Shown here piece by piece: positions 1 to 9,542 of a stretch of 64,000 bases of DNA. A program made the position numbers and the translations under genes. Source of the DNA: Galbitalea sp. SE-J8 (GTDB taxonomy: Bacteria > Actinomycetota > Actinomycetes > Actinomycetales > Microbacteriaceae); NCBI RefSeq assembly GCF_030345695.1, contig NZ_JAUASV010000007.1:62001-126000 (forward strand). The letters are read 5' to 3'. Each line of letters starts with the position of its first letter. Position 1 is the stretch's first letter. Below the pieces are notes generated by a model. That model was given only the letters and a program-made list of their open reading frames with translations. It made no database searches and was not told the origin of the DNA.

Positions 1-305
1 GACGACGACGTCGCGAGCGCGCTGAACGCCGAGCGCATGGTGTTCTCGAGCGGCGGGTCGCTCTCCGTCGACGCGTCGGCCGCCGCGAACCGGTTCTGGG
101 TCGAGACCGTGGCGCGCGCAGCGAGGTCGAGCGACTGCGTCACCCGCTCCGAGAACAGGTTCGTGCCGATCGAGTACTGCATGTAGCCGCCGATCACGAC
201 GACCGCGATGCCGGACAGCACGATCGTGATCGCGACGGTGCGGAACTGCAGCGAGGTGCGCCACAGCCGCCAGAGCCGGCGCACGCGCAGGCGCCAGTCA
301 CGCAT
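1..305 (-). CDS. mtrB: Sensor histidine kinase MtrB, N-terminal part (cut by window edge)
   Basis: First 101 residues of the MtrB sensor kinase of the MtrAB two-component system, which in Actinobacteria links envelope and cell-division signals to MtrA. The rest lies beyond the left edge. Reading from an ATG at 305, the protein begins with a basic, Trp-rich cytoplasmic stretch (MRDWRLRVRRLWRLW), then one membrane helix at about residues 22-43, then the start of the extracytoplasmic sensor loop. It lies 34 bp downstream of mtrA on the same strand, the standard mtrA-mtrB order. No kinase motifs are visible in this fragment, so the name rests on context and on the N-terminal pattern. Confidence 0.85.
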   Translation of the reverse strand, partial: MRDWRLRVRRLWRLWRTSLQFRTVAITIVLSGIAVVVIGGYMQYSIGTNLFSERVTQSLDLAARATVSTQNRFAAADASTESDPPLENTMRSAFSALATSS

Positions 306-339
306 CCGCGCGGCACCCGTCCACTCGGCGGTCGATCCG

Positions 340-1020
340 TCAGGCCACGGCGCCGGCGCGGTAGCCGACCCCGCGCACGGTCATGACGATGCGCGGGTTG
401 TCCGGGTCGACCTCGACCTTCGCGCGCAGGCGCTGCACGTGCACGTTCACGAGCCGGGTGTCGGCCTTGTAGTGGTAGCCCCAGACCTGCTCGAGCAGCA
501 TCTCGCGCGTGAACACCTGCTGCGGGCGGGCGGCGAGCGCGAGCAGCAGCTCGAACTCGAGCGGGGTGAGGTTGATGCGCTCGGCGCCGCGGCGCACCTC
601 GTGCCCGGCGACGTCGATGACCAGGTCGCCGACCCGCAGCGTCTCCTTGGCCGCCTCCGGCGCCGGGCGCAGCCGGGTGCGCACGCGCGCCACGAGCTCC
701 TTGGGATCGAACGGCTTGACGACGTAGTCGTCCGCTCCGCTCTCGAGGCCGGCCACCACATCCGTCGTGTCGCTCTTCGCGGTGAGCATGATGATCGGCA
801 CGCCCGACTCCTCGCGGATGCGCGCGCACACCTCGATGCCGTCCATGCCGGGCAGCATGAGGTCGAGCAGCACGAGATCGGGACGGATGTCGCGGAACGC
901 GCGCACGGCATCCGCTCCATCGGCGCAGAACGCGGCCTCGAACCCCTCGCCGGTGAGGACGATGCCGATCATCTCCGCGAGGGCGGTGTCGTCGTCGACG
1001 ACGAGGATGCGTGGGCTCAT
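340..1020 (-). CDS. mtrA: DNA-binding response regulator MtrA
   Basis: OmpR/PhoB-type response regulator of 226 residues, the full family length. The receiver domain (about 1-120) has the acidic pocket D9-D10, phospho-acceptor D53 in LVLLDLMLPG, and the KPFD lysine near residue 101. The winged-helix domain (about 130-224) ends in the recognition part LVNVHVQRLRAKVE and the MTVRGVGYRA wing. It is phosphorylated by MtrB and controls cell-wall and division genes in relatives. The ATG at 1020 has GAGGGA a few bases upstream. A possible -10, TACGCT, lies at 1066-1071 on the same strand. It is divergent from the membrane-protein operon starting at 1095. Confidence 0.95.
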   Translation of the reverse strand: MSPRILVVDDDTALAEMIGIVLTGEGFEAAFCADGADAVRAFRDIRPDLVLLDLMLPGMDGIEVCARIREESGVPIIMLTAKSDTTDVVAGLESGADDYVVKPFDPKELVARVRTRLRPAPEAAKETLRVGDLVIDVAGHEVRRGAERINLTPLEFELLLALAARPQQVFTREMLLEQVWGYHYKADTRLVNVHVQRLRAKVEVDPDNPRIVMTVRGVGYRAGAVA

Positions 1021-1094
1021 GTCTTCCCTCAGCCGGGCTTCACAGCCCTGTGGACCTTTCGCGCAAGCGTAGCCGAGTGTGGAAGCATGAAAAT

Positions 1095-2291
1095 ATGAGC
1101 GATGGCCGCGGGTGGCAGCCGCCCGCCTCCGGCTGGCAGGTGCCCGCCGGCCCGCCCGCCGTCCGCCCCGGCGGGTCGTCGGGACCGCTGCCGGGTGCCG
1201 GTGGCTGGACGCCCCCGCCGCCGCCCGGTCTCATCCCGCTGCGGCCGCTCACGCTCGGCGTCATCCTGGGCGCAGCGTTCCGCGTCATGCGCCGCAACCC
1301 CCGGCCGACCCTCGGCATCTCGCTGCTGCTCTACGGGGCGGTCTCGATCGTCTCCTCGGCGATCGTCGGCGGGGTCGTCGCGTGGCTCATCTCCCGCATC
1401 GCGATGTCGAGCGGCGAGGCGCGCGACGACATCGTCGCGGGCGGCATCCTCGGCGGCGGCATCGCCCTGCTCGTGCCGATCGCCGGCTCGGTCGTCGTGA
1501 GCGCCGTGCTGCAGGGGATCATCTCGATCGAGGTGACGCGCGCGACCCTCGGCGAGCGCCTCGGCACGCGCCGGCTGCTGCAGCGGGCGCGCGGGCGCAT
1601 CGCCCCGCTCATCGGCTGGTCCGCCGCGATCACGGGAGCACTGCTCGTCGTCGTCGTGGTGGTCGTGCTCATCAGCGTGCTGCTCGGTTCCACGGGCGAC
1701 CCCGTCGGCGCCGTGCTCGGGTCGCTCGTCGTGCTCGGCGCCGAGCTCGGCATCGTCGTGATCGGCCTCTGGCTCTCGACGAAGCTCTCCTTCGTGCCGA
1801 GCGCGCTCGTCGTGGAACGGCTCACGCTGCGCGCGGCGATCGCGCGGTCCTGGACGCTCACGCGCGGCTCGTTCTGGCGCACGCTCGGCATCGAGTACCT
1901 CGTGCAGCTCATCGTCAGCACGGCCGCGCAGGTCGTGGTCGTGCCGCTCGGGGTCATCCTCGGGATCGTGCTCGCGCTCGTCGCGCCGCAGGGCGATCCG
2001 ACGACGCTCGCGGTCGTGTCCGTCGTCGGCGGCGTCGTGATCGCCGCGGTGAGCACCGTGACGAGCGCGATCACGCTCATCATGCAGTCCGCCGTCGCCA
2101 CCCTGCTCTACCTCGACCTGCGGATGCGGCGCGAGGGGCTCGACATCGAGCTGCAGCGCTTCGTCGAGGACCGCGCAGCGGGACGGGCGGGCGACCGCGA
2201 CCCGTTCGCCCCACCGCCAGCCGCGCCGCCCGGCCGGCCGCCCGCGGCACCGACCGACTGGCCGACCGGCTGGCCGCCGGCCGCGCCGTGA
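1095..2291 (+). CDS. Multi-spanning membrane protein, glycerophosphodiester phosphodiesterase membrane-domain type
   Basis: 398-residue integral membrane protein. A Pro/Gly-rich cytoplasmic head (about 1-48, including PPPPPG) precedes six or so hydrophobic helices. A conserved-looking loop, RAAIARSWTLTRGSFWRT, lies between helices, and the cytoplasmic tail is DLRMRREGLDIELQRFVEDR. This resembles the membrane domain found near MtrAB in Actinobacteria; its biochemical role is unknown. The ATG at 1095 was preferred over upstream in-frame starts because the proline-rich head starts there. It heads an operon: its stop overlaps the next gene as GTGA at 2288-2291. Confidence 0.75.
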   Translation: MSDGRGWQPPASGWQVPAGPPAVRPGGSSGPLPGAGGWTPPPPPGLIPLRPLTLGVILGAAFRVMRRNPRPTLGISLLLYGAVSIVSSAIVGGVVAWLISRIAMSSGEARDDIVAGGILGGGIALLVPIAGSVVVSAVLQGIISIEVTRATLGERLGTRRLLQRARGRIAPLIGWSAAITGALLVVVVVVVLISVLLGSTGDPVGAVLGSLVVLGAELGIVVIGLWLSTKLSFVPSALVVERLTLRAAIARSWTLTRGSFWRTLGIEYLVQLIVSTAAQVVVVPLGVILGIVLALVAPQGDPTTLAVVSVVGGVVIAAVSTVTSAITLIMQSAVATLLYLDLRMRREGLDIELQRFVEDRAAGRAGDRDPFAPPPAAPPGRPPAAPTDWPTGWPPAAP

Positions 2292-2947
2292 TCGCCGCCG
2301 GCGACCCCTCGGTGCCGCCGCTCGCGCCCGATGCGGACGAGGCCCGGCGCTGGGTGCTCGACGAGCTCTCCCGGTCGGAGTACGTGCGGGCGCAGCCGAG
2401 CTGGTTCGACCGGTTCGCGAAGTGGCTCGGCGATGTGCTCGCGTCGCTGCGCCCGGACGGCGCCGGCGGGCTGCCGGGCCTCGGCTGGCTCGTGCTGCTG
2501 CTCGTCGTGGCCGCGGCGATCGTCGTCGCGCTGCTCGTGTTCGGCGTGCCCCGGCTGCGTCGCCGCAGCGCGCTGCGCGGAGCGCTGTTCGGCGAGCGGG
2601 ACGAGCGCTCGGCCGACGACATCCGTCGCTCCGCAGCGGATGCCGCTGCCGCCGGCGACCACGCGCTCGCCGTCGCCGAGGCGTTCCGCGCCATCGCCCG
2701 GGCCCTCACCGAGCGCACGCTCGTCGCCGTCCTGCCGGGCACCACGGCGCACGGATTCGCCGACCGCGCCGGCCGGGTGTTCCCGGCCGAGGCCGGGGAG
2801 CTCGCGGCGGCGGCCGCCGCGTTCGACGGGGTGCGCTACCTCGGACGCCGGGGCGACGCGGCGACCTACGAGAGCATCCGGGCTCTCGACGTACGGCTGC
2901 AGCGGGCGAGTCCGCGCCTGGACTCGCCCGAGGACGTGCTCGCGTGA
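2288..2947 (+). CDS. DUF4129 domain-containing membrane protein
   Basis: 219 residues with a single membrane helix at about 60-80 (GLGWLVLLLVVAAAIVVALLVFG). A C-terminal cytoplasmic DUF4129 domain follows, with the pattern ADDIRRSAADAAAAGDHALAVAEAFRAIARALTERT, written here as its helical core at about residues 105-140, and a terminal RYLGRRG. Starts at a GTG overlapping the previous stop and ends overlapping the next start (GTGA at 2944-2947), so it is translationally coupled on both sides. DUF4129 proteins usually accompany DUF4350, MoxR and DUF58 genes, as here. The molecular function is unknown; the family name is from memory of motif and context. Confidence 0.8.
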   Translation: MIAAGDPSVPPLAPDADEARRWVLDELSRSEYVRAQPSWFDRFAKWLGDVLASLRPDGAGGLPGLGWLVLLLVVAAAIVVALLVFGVPRLRRRSALRGALFGERDERSADDIRRSAADAAAAGDHALAVAEAFRAIARALTERTLVAVLPGTTAHGFADRAGRVFPAEAGELAAAAAAFDGVRYLGRRGDAATYESIRALDVRLQRASPRLDSPEDVLA

Positions 2948-4152
2948 CGGTCACGACGCCGACCGTGCGCACCACGCTCCGCCGCTCGCTGTTCTGGATC
3001 ATCGTCGCGGCGGGCGCGATCGTCACCGCCGTCGTGCTCGCCCTCGTCGGCACCGCGGGCGGCGCGGGTGTGCCGCTCGGCGCCGACGAGGCCGGTCCGG
3101 ACGGCGCGCGGGCCCTCGTGCGGGTGCTCGAGCAGCACGGCGTCGCGGTCGAGCCGACCGGCAGCCTCGACGACACGCTCGACGCCCTCGACGACGACCC
3201 GGGCGCGACGGTGCTCGCGTACGACCCCGACCTGCTGCTGCCGGGCGATGCCTGGCCCGGGCTCGCCCGCGCGCACGCCATCGTGCTCGTCGACCCGGCG
3301 GCGGCGGCGCTCGAGGCGCTCGCCCCGGCGATCGCGCCGGCCGGCGTGATCGACGACGCGGGCGCGGTCGACGGCTCGTGCGCGCTGCCCGCCGCACAGC
3401 GCGCCGGCCGCATCCGCGCCGCGGGCCACGGCTACCGCATCGTCGACGACGGCGCCGGGGCGACCGGCTGCTTCGGCGCGGGCGACGGCCGGTACGCCGT
3501 CGTCCAGGCACCCACCGCATCCGGTGGCACGGTCACGGCGGTCGGCAGCCCGCACGTGCTCGACAACGACGGCGTCGCGCTCACCGGCGACGCCGCCCTC
3601 GCGATCGGCCTGCTCGGCGCCGACCCGCACCTGGTCTGGTACCTCCCGACCGCGGCCGACCTCACCGGCGGCGACATCGACCTGTCCGACCTCACCCCGG
3701 GCTGGCTCTCCCCCGTGCTCGTGCTCGGCCTGCTCGCCGGCGTCGCCGCAGCGCTCTGGCGCGGCCGCCGGCTCGGGGCGCTCCTCGTCGAGCCGCTGCC
3801 CGTCGTCGTGCGCGCGAGCGAGACCATGGCCGGCCGCGCGCGGCTGTACGCGCGTGCCGGCGCCCGCGGACGCGCCGCGGATGCGCTGCGGATCGGCACC
3901 GTGGGCCGCGTCGCGAGCGCGCTCGGGCTGCCGCGCACCGCATCCGTCGACGACGTGATCCGGGCGACGGCGGCGCTGCTCGACGCTCCCGAGGCGCCGC
4001 TGCGCGAGCTGCTGCTCGACGCGCGACCGGCGACCGACCGTGACCTCGTGGCGCTCTCCGACGACCTCGAGCGCCTCGAGCGGCGGGTCGCGGCCGCCGT
4101 CCGGCCCGGCGCCACCCCCGGCGCCGGGCGCCCGACCGAGCCGAAGCTGTGA
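2944..4152 (+). CDS. DUF4350 domain-containing membrane protein
   Basis: 402 residues. An N-terminal helix (about 15-37) is followed by a DUF4350-type extracytoplasmic domain rich in Asp/Ala, with SGPDGARALVRVLEQHGV-like start (here DEAGPDGARALVRVLEQ) typical of the family. A second helix lies near 258-278 (LSPVLVLGLLAGVAAALW), then a cytoplasmic tail with RASETMAGRARLYARAGARG. Coupled to the DUF4129 gene by a 4-bp overlap and followed by moxR after 10 bp. The set probably acts together in envelope quality control or metal-ion-type chaperone activity with MoxR, but that is inference. Confidence 0.8.
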   Translation: MTVTTPTVRTTLRRSLFWIIVAAGAIVTAVVLALVGTAGGAGVPLGADEAGPDGARALVRVLEQHGVAVEPTGSLDDTLDALDDDPGATVLAYDPDLLLPGDAWPGLARAHAIVLVDPAAAALEALAPAIAPAGVIDDAGAVDGSCALPAAQRAGRIRAAGHGYRIVDDGAGATGCFGAGDGRYAVVQAPTASGGTVTAVGSPHVLDNDGVALTGDAALAIGLLGADPHLVWYLPTAADLTGGDIDLSDLTPGWLSPVLVLGLLAGVAAALWRGRRLGALLVEPLPVVVRASETMAGRARLYARAGARGRAADALRIGTVGRVASALGLPRTASVDDVIRATAALLDAPEAPLRELLLDARPATDRDLVALSDDLERLERRVAAAVRPGATPGAGRPTEPKL

Positions 4153-4162
4153 GGATGACCGT

Positions 4163-5137
<975 letters not shown>

Positions 5138-5165
5138 TGCCCGTTCCGGCGCGGGCGGCCTGACC

Positions 5166-6491
5166 GTGGCCGTCACCGGACGCTTCGTCGCGCTCGTCGC
5201 CCTCGGCGCCGTGCCGCTCGTCGCGCTGCCCGCGGCGTCGTCCTGGCTCGTGCTGCTCGGCTGGCTCGGGATCGTCGTCGCCCTCGCCGCGCTCGACCTG
5301 GCCCTCGCCGCCTCGCCGCGGCGCGTCCGCATCACCCGCGCGGTGCCCGACGCCGTGCGGCTGGGCGAGACGGCCCGGGCGCCGCTCGCGCTCGTCAACA
5401 CCGGGCGACGGATGCTGCGCGCCCTCGTGCGGGACGCCTGGCCGCCGTCCGCGGTCGCGGCTCCCGCCCGGGCGCGGCTGACGATCCCGCCCGGCGAGCG
5501 TCGGGTCGTCGAGACCCGCCTGACCCCGTTCCGCCGCGGGGAGCGCACGGCGGGCGCGGTCAGCATCCGTTCGTTCGGTCCGCTCGCGCTCGCGGCCCGG
5601 CAGGCGTCGATCGAGGTGCCCGCGCGGCTGCGGGTGCTGCCACCGTTCGAGTCGCGCAAGCACCTGCCGTCGCGCCTCGCCCGACTGCGCGAGCTCGACG
5701 GGGCGACGCCCCTGCTCGTGCGCGGCGCGGGCACCGAGTTCGACAGCCTGCGCGACTACGTGCGCGGCGACGACTCGCGGTCGATCGACTGGCGCGCATC
5801 CGCTCGGCGCCGCACGCCCGACGGCCGCGAGCGCCTCGTCGTGCGCACCTGGCGGCCCGAGCGCGACCGGCGGGTCGTCATCGTCGTCGACAGCGGACGG
5901 ATGTCGGCCGCGCGCGTCGACAACGAGCCGCGGCTCGACACGGCGTTCGAGTGCGCGCTGCTGCTCGCCGCGCTCGCGACGCGCGCCGGCGACCGCGTCG
6001 ATCTCGTCGTGTGGGACCGGCGCGTGCGCGGCCGGGTCGCGGGGGTCGCGGGTGCGGACCTGCTGCACCGCATGGTCACGACGATGGCGCCGATCGAGCC
6101 CGAGCTCATCGAGACGGACTGGCGAGCGGTGCCGGGACTCGTGCGCGCGATCACGACGCAGCGCGCGCTCGTCGTGCTCTTGACGACCGCGGATGCCCCC
6201 GGCTCGTCGCGCAGCCTGCTCGCGACGCTGCCCGAGCTGACGATGCGGCACGCCGTCGTCGTCGCGACGGTCGCGGACCCGGACGTCGCGGCCGCCGCCG
6301 CGGGAGCCTCCCGGGTCGATCGCGCTTCGGTGTATCGCGCGGCCGCCGCCGAGCGCGCGCTGCTCGACGCGGCGCGCGTGGCCGCGGCGCTGCGGCAGAG
6401 CGGCGCCGAGGTCGTGACGGGAGCGCCGCACGACCTGCCCCCGGCGCTCGCGGACCGCTACCTCGCGCTCAAGGCCGCCGGCCGCCTCTGA
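5166..6491 (+). CDS. DUF58 domain-containing protein, MoxR partner
   Basis: 441 residues, with two membrane helices at about 5-50 then a cytoplasmic region. The diagnostic DUF58 signature DYVRGDDSRSIDWRASARR is at about 198-216, followed by a VWA-like fold (VVIVVDSGRM at about 237-246, a MIDAS-like start). Last gene of the plus-strand operon that begins at 1095. Starts at a GTG at 5166, since no ATG in frame gives a better length. Family members are proposed MoxR clients or adaptors; a direct role is not known. Followed by two inverted-repeat elements that separate it from the convergent SpoIIM-type gene. Confidence 0.9.
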   Translation: MAVTGRFVALVALGAVPLVALPAASSWLVLLGWLGIVVALAALDLALAASPRRVRITRAVPDAVRLGETARAPLALVNTGRRMLRALVRDAWPPSAVAAPARARLTIPPGERRVVETRLTPFRRGERTAGAVSIRSFGPLALAARQASIEVPARLRVLPPFESRKHLPSRLARLRELDGATPLLVRGAGTEFDSLRDYVRGDDSRSIDWRASARRRTPDGRERLVVRTWRPERDRRVVIVVDSGRMSAARVDNEPRLDTAFECALLLAALATRAGDRVDLVVWDRRVRGRVAGVAGADLLHRMVTTMAPIEPELIETDWRAVPGLVRAITTQRALVVLLTTADAPGSSRSLLATLPELTMRHAVVVATVADPDVAAAAAGASRVDRASVYRAAAAERALLDAARVAAALRQSGAEVVTGAPHDLPPALADRYLALKAAGRL

Positions 6492-6626
6492 GCGGGGCGC
6501 CGCGGAGCGGGTCCTCGGGGGCGCCGGCCGCCGCGGGCGCCGCGGCGGCGCTGGCCCGGTGCGGGGCGGCGGCCCGGGGCGGGGCGCTGGCCCGGTGCGG
6601 GGCGCGACGGCCCCGAGGGTGACGGC

Positions 6627-6709
6627 CCGAAAACGAAGGAGTTCCACGTCGATCCGGTCGTGAAACGGCGCCCACGCCGCCGGCCGGCCGCGCCCTCCTT
6701 CGTTTTCGG
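6627..6709. repeat. IR83 element 1
   Basis: 83-bp inverted repeat: perfect arms CCGAAAACGAAGGAG (6627-6641) and CTCCTTCGTTTTCGG (6695-6709) around a 53-bp GC-rich centre. First of a pair; between convergent genes. Confidence 0.95.
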
Positions 6710-6759
6710 TGACGTCGCCGGCTCCGCGTCGGTGCGGTGCGGGCCCGAACGCGACCGCC

Positions 6760-6842
6760 CCGAAAACTAAGGAGAACACGCGCGGATGCCGCCGCATCCG
6801 CTCGATTCGCGCCGATTCCGGGCGGAACTCCTTCGTTTTCGG
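6760..6842. repeat. IR83 element 2 (CTAAGGAG left-arm variant)
   Basis: 83 bp. The left arm has T for G at arm position 9 (CCGAAAACTAAGGAG); the right arm is canonical. Starts 133 bp after the start of element 1. A 27-bp tandem duplication begins at its right arm. Confidence 0.95.
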
Positions 6843-6894
6843 GAACCGGCACGGCCCAGCTCGACACGGGAACCGGCACGGCCCAGCTCGACTC
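6841..6894. repeat. 27-bp tandem duplication abutting IR83 element 2
   Basis: Two 27-bp units, each starting GGGAACCGGCACGG, at 6841-6867 and 6868-6894, differing at one base. The first unit begins in the last bases of the right arm. Apart from this and two IR83 copies, nothing else is seen in the 6492-6948 gap. Confidence 0.85.
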
Positions 6895-6948
6895 GGGCAC
6901 GGGCGCAGGCGCCCGGACGTGGTGCCGCACGACGCAGCGAAGTTCGGA

Positions 6949-7944
6949 TCAGCCCGCGACGAGCCGCCGCGCGCCCGCCTCGAACTCCTCGAGGTCGCCC
7001 GTGTGGCCCGCGCGGGCGGCGCGACCGCCGATCACCCACTGGTAGACGAGCACGACCGCCAGCGCGAGCGTGCCGACGCCGATCTTCACGGACCACGGCC
7101 AGTCCTGCCGGGTCACCCAGCCCTCGACGAGGCCCGACATGAAGAGGAAGACGATCAGCCCGATGACGACCGCGAACATCGCCCGCCCCTCGGTCGAGAG
7201 CGCCGTCACCCGCGCACGGGGGCCGGGCGCGACCCAGGCCCAGAACACCCGCAGGCCCGCGGCCGCCGCGAGGAAGATCGAGTACAGCTCGAGCTGCCCG
7301 TGCGGGGCGATGTACAGGAAGAACGTGTCGAGGTGCCCGAAGTGCGCGAGCACCGCGCCCGCCTCGCCGAGGCTCGCCGCGTTGCCGAGCAGCAGGTACA
7401 CCGGGTAGATCCCCGTGATGCCGAACGCGACGCACTGCGCCGCGAGGAACGCGTTGTTCGTCCAGACGGTGCCGCTGAAGATGCCGCCGGAGTGGTCGGA
7501 GTAGTACGACACGAAGTCCTTCTCGGCGTACTCCTGCAGGTCGGCCTCGCTGCCGAGCTGCGCGATCGCCCGCGGCTCGGCCGAGATCCACCATCCGGTG
7601 ATCACGGCGACGACGGCGGTCGCGGCGGCGACGACGAGCGTGAGGATGCGGATGCGGTACAGCGCCGCCGGCAGCTGCAGCACGAAGAACGACGGGATGC
7701 GCGCGAGCACGTTCGTACTCGTGCCGGTGAACCGCAGCCTCGCCCGAGCGAGGGAGATCGCGAGCCGATCCCCGGCGACGCTGTCGCCCGCGGTGGACCG
7801 GATCAGCGACAGGTCCGAGGCCCCGGACTGGTAGCGCTCGATGAGCTCATCCGCTTCGGCCCCGTCCGGACGCCGCCGCGCCGCAAGCCGCGCGAGCCGG
7901 TCCCATTCCTCGCGCCGTGCGGCGCGCAGCGCGTCGAGGTCCAC
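6949..7944 (-). CDS. Stage II sporulation protein M-type (SpoIIM/DUF95) membrane protein
   Basis: 331-residue membrane protein of the SpoIIM/DUF95 family, common in non-sporulating Actinobacteria beside RDD and MoxR genes. The cytoplasmic N-terminus has the family pattern VDLDALRAARREEWDRL and ELIERYQSGASDLSLIR. Several membrane helices follow between about residues 95 and 305, with FLYIAPHGQLELYSIFLA (the conserved HGxxE-type motif) near 225-242. Start chosen at GTG 7944 because a TATATT -10 box lies exactly 7 bases upstream (leaderless); GTG 7962 is an in-frame alternative. Divergent from the RDD gene. Function unknown. Confidence 0.85.
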   Translation of the reverse strand: MDLDALRAARREEWDRLARLAARRRPDGAEADELIERYQSGASDLSLIRSTAGDSVAGDRLAISLARARLRFTGTSTNVLARIPSFFVLQLPAALYRIRILTLVVAAATAVVAVITGWWISAEPRAIAQLGSEADLQEYAEKDFVSYYSDHSGGIFSGTVWTNNAFLAAQCVAFGITGIYPVYLLLGNAASLGEAGAVLAHFGHLDTFFLYIAPHGQLELYSIFLAAAAGLRVFWAWVAPGPRARVTALSTEGRAMFAVVIGLIVFLFMSGLVEGWVTRQDWPWSVKIGVGTLALAVVLVYQWVIGGRAARAGHTGDLEEFEAGARRLVAG

Positions 7945-7951
7945 GGGGACG

Positions 7952-7957
7952 AATATA
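7952..7957 (-). promoter_or_regulatory. -10 box for leaderless SpoIIM-type gene
   Basis: TATATT on the minus strand, 7 bases before the GTG at 7944; an unusually AT-rich hexamer for this sequence. Confidence 0.6.
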
Positions 7958-7992
7958 CGCACGGCCACGGACGCGGCTGATTGACTGTGCCC

Positions 7993-8829
7993 ATGACGGA
8001 TGCGCCCGCCGAGCCCGCGCCCCGCCTCGTCACCGGCGAGGCGGTCGACCTCGGCGTGCGCCCCGCGTCGTTCCTGCTGCGCGCCGCCGGGTCGCTCATC
8101 GACGCCGTGATCTATCTCGGCGGGTACCTGCTGATCGCCCTCGTCATCACCCTCAATGCACCGGCTTTCCTGATCGATGACGCCGTCGGTCGCATCGTCG
8201 CGATCGTGCTGCTCGTCCTCGCGCTCGTCGTCGCCCCGACGGCTGTCGAGGCGCTCTCGCTCGGACGCTCCGCCGGACGGCTCGCGGTCGGCGTCCGGAT
8301 CGTGCGGGACGACGGCGGAGCGATCGGCTTCCGGCACGCGTTCATCCGTGCGCTCGTCGGACTGCTCGACTTCTTCTCCACGCTCGGCGGGATGGCCGTG
8401 CTCGTCGGCCTCCTCGATGAGCGCTCCCGCCGTCTCGGCGACCTCATCGCGGGAACGTACGCCCAGAACGAGCGGGCACCGCGACACGGGAACGCCGCGT
8501 TCGGCGTGCCGCTCGAGCTCGCCGCGTGGGCCTGGACCGCGGATGTAGCCGCCCTGCCCGACGCCCTCTCCCGCCGGATCGCGCAGTTCCTCGAGCATGC
8601 TGCGCGGCTGACGCCCGCGTCCCGCATCCGGGTCGCCGCGGATCTCGCGCGCGAGGCATCCGCGTACGTCGCGCCCCTGCCGGTCGCGCCCGACGAGCTG
8701 TTCCTGGCGGCGGTGCTCGTCGTGCGGCGCGAGCGCGAGGCGAGCGCCCTCGCGGGCGAGACGGCCCGGCTCGCGCGAGTGGCGCCCGCGCTCGAGCTGC
8801 TTCCGCACGGCTTCCCGACACGGGACTGA
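7993..8829 (+). CDS. RDD family membrane protein
   Basis: 278 residues. The N-terminal RDD domain (about 15-155) carries GVRPASFLLRAAGSLIDAV, where the Arg and later Asp are the family signature, then two or three membrane helices and the closing motif LLDERSRRLGDLIAGTYAQ. The C-terminal 120 residues are soluble and helical. Divergent from the SpoIIM-type gene, its frequent partner. ATG 7993 chosen; a TTG at 7981 is in frame but lacks support. Function is unknown beyond membrane location. The 11-bp tandem repeat after its stop fills the short gap to the DUF3499 gene. Confidence 0.85.
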   Translation: MTDAPAEPAPRLVTGEAVDLGVRPASFLLRAAGSLIDAVIYLGGYLLIALVITLNAPAFLIDDAVGRIVAIVLLVLALVVAPTAVEALSLGRSAGRLAVGVRIVRDDGGAIGFRHAFIRALVGLLDFFSTLGGMAVLVGLLDERSRRLGDLIAGTYAQNERAPRHGNAAFGVPLELAAWAWTADVAALPDALSRRIAQFLEHAARLTPASRIRVAADLAREASAYVAPLPVAPDELFLAAVLVVRREREASALAGETARLARVAPALELLPHGFPTRD

Positions 8830-8869
8830 CGGCGTGCGGGCGGCCCGCCGCGACGCGGCAGGCTCGACG

Positions 8870-8913
8870 GCCCGCGGTCGGCCCGCGGTCGGCCCGCGGT
8901 CGGCCCGCGGTCG
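8870..8913. repeat. 11-bp tandem repeat, four units
   Basis: About four copies of GCCCGCGGTCG between the convergent RDD and DUF3499 genes. No terminator-like T-run is seen. Confidence 0.8.
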
Positions 8914-8918
8914 GCCCG

Positions 8919-9134
8919 TCAGGCGCCGAGCACGGAATGGCGAATGACCTGCCAGCCCTGAGGCGCCGTCGAGCGCTCGGCGTGCCGGGCGCACAGGTCG
9001 TAGCTGTGCGGCTCGGCGGTGGTGCTCAGCGGACCGATGACGACCATCGAATCGGCGTAGACGTACGTGAGGGTCATGACCGCCTCGGCGGTGCACGCGA
9101 CCCGGTCGCACGGTCTCGTCGTCGTCTCGCCCAT
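8919..9134 (-). CDS. DUF3499 family protein
   Basis: 71-residue protein with a likely zinc-binding pattern: RPCDRVAC near the start and DLCARHAER in the middle, then GWQVIR. This is the conserved core of DUF3499, found next to WhiB2-type regulators in Actinobacteria (Rv3258c neighbourhood). It is shorter than many family members, which carry a long charged C-terminal tail. Reads away from the conserved gene at 9543. Upstream on the minus strand a TAGGCT box lies 9 bases before the ATG. Function unknown. Confidence 0.8.
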   Translation of the reverse strand: MGETTTRPCDRVACTAEAVMTLTYVYADSMVVIGPLSTTAEPHSYDLCARHAERSTAPQGWQVIRHSVLGA

Positions 9135-9154
9135 CGCATCCCGAGCCTACGCGC

Positions 9155-9226
9155 GACGCACCGAAAACGCGCGACGCCCCGAAATCGCGACGCGCCGAAA
9201 ACGCGACGCACCGAAAACGCGACGCA
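9155..9226. repeat. Tandem half-arm repeats leading into IR83 element 3
   Basis: Degenerate copies of the outer arm (CCGAAAACG, once CCGAAATCG) begin at 9161, 9179, 9195 and 9211, spaced 18, 16 and 16 bp, with the true left arm next at 9227. The repeated unit is about GCGACGCACCGAAAAC. Confidence 0.9.
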
Positions 9227-9309
9227 CCGAAAACGAAGGAGAACGCGGCAGCGAGCGCCCCGATCGAGCGGATGCGGCGCATCCGACCGCGGTTCTCCTT
9301 CGTTTTCGG
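9227..9309. repeat. IR83 element 3
   Basis: 83 bp with perfect canonical arms (9227-9241 and 9295-9309); stem extended by AAC/GTT inside the arms. Lies in the divergent promoter region between DUF3499 and the gene at 9543. Confidence 0.95.
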
Positions 9310-9360
9310 GGCGCGCGCCCTCCACGCCCCCAGCCGGGCCGGGTCGTCCGGGCGGGGTCC

Positions 9361-9443
9361 CCGAAAACGAAGGAGAACGGGGGCCGGCCTTCGGCGGGCG
9401 AGCCGTTCCGGCCCGGATCAGGCCCGAACTCCTTCGTTTTCGG
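9361..9443. repeat. IR83 element 4
   Basis: 83 bp with perfect arms, 134 bp after element 3 (start to start). Ends 100 bp before the start codon of the gene at 9543. Confidence 0.95.
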
Positions 9444-9530
9444 ACCCCCCGAGGCCGCCCTCGGGAATCCCGGGCGCCCTCGGGAATCCCGCCGCATCCG
9501 GAACACCGGGCCGGCCTCGGCCGCCGCGCC

Positions 9531-9536
9531 TAGGAT
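9531..9536 (+). promoter_or_regulatory. -10 box for leaderless gene at 9543
   Basis: TAGGAT, 6 bases before the ATG at 9543. Confidence 0.6.
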
Positions 9537-9542
9537 GGGCGC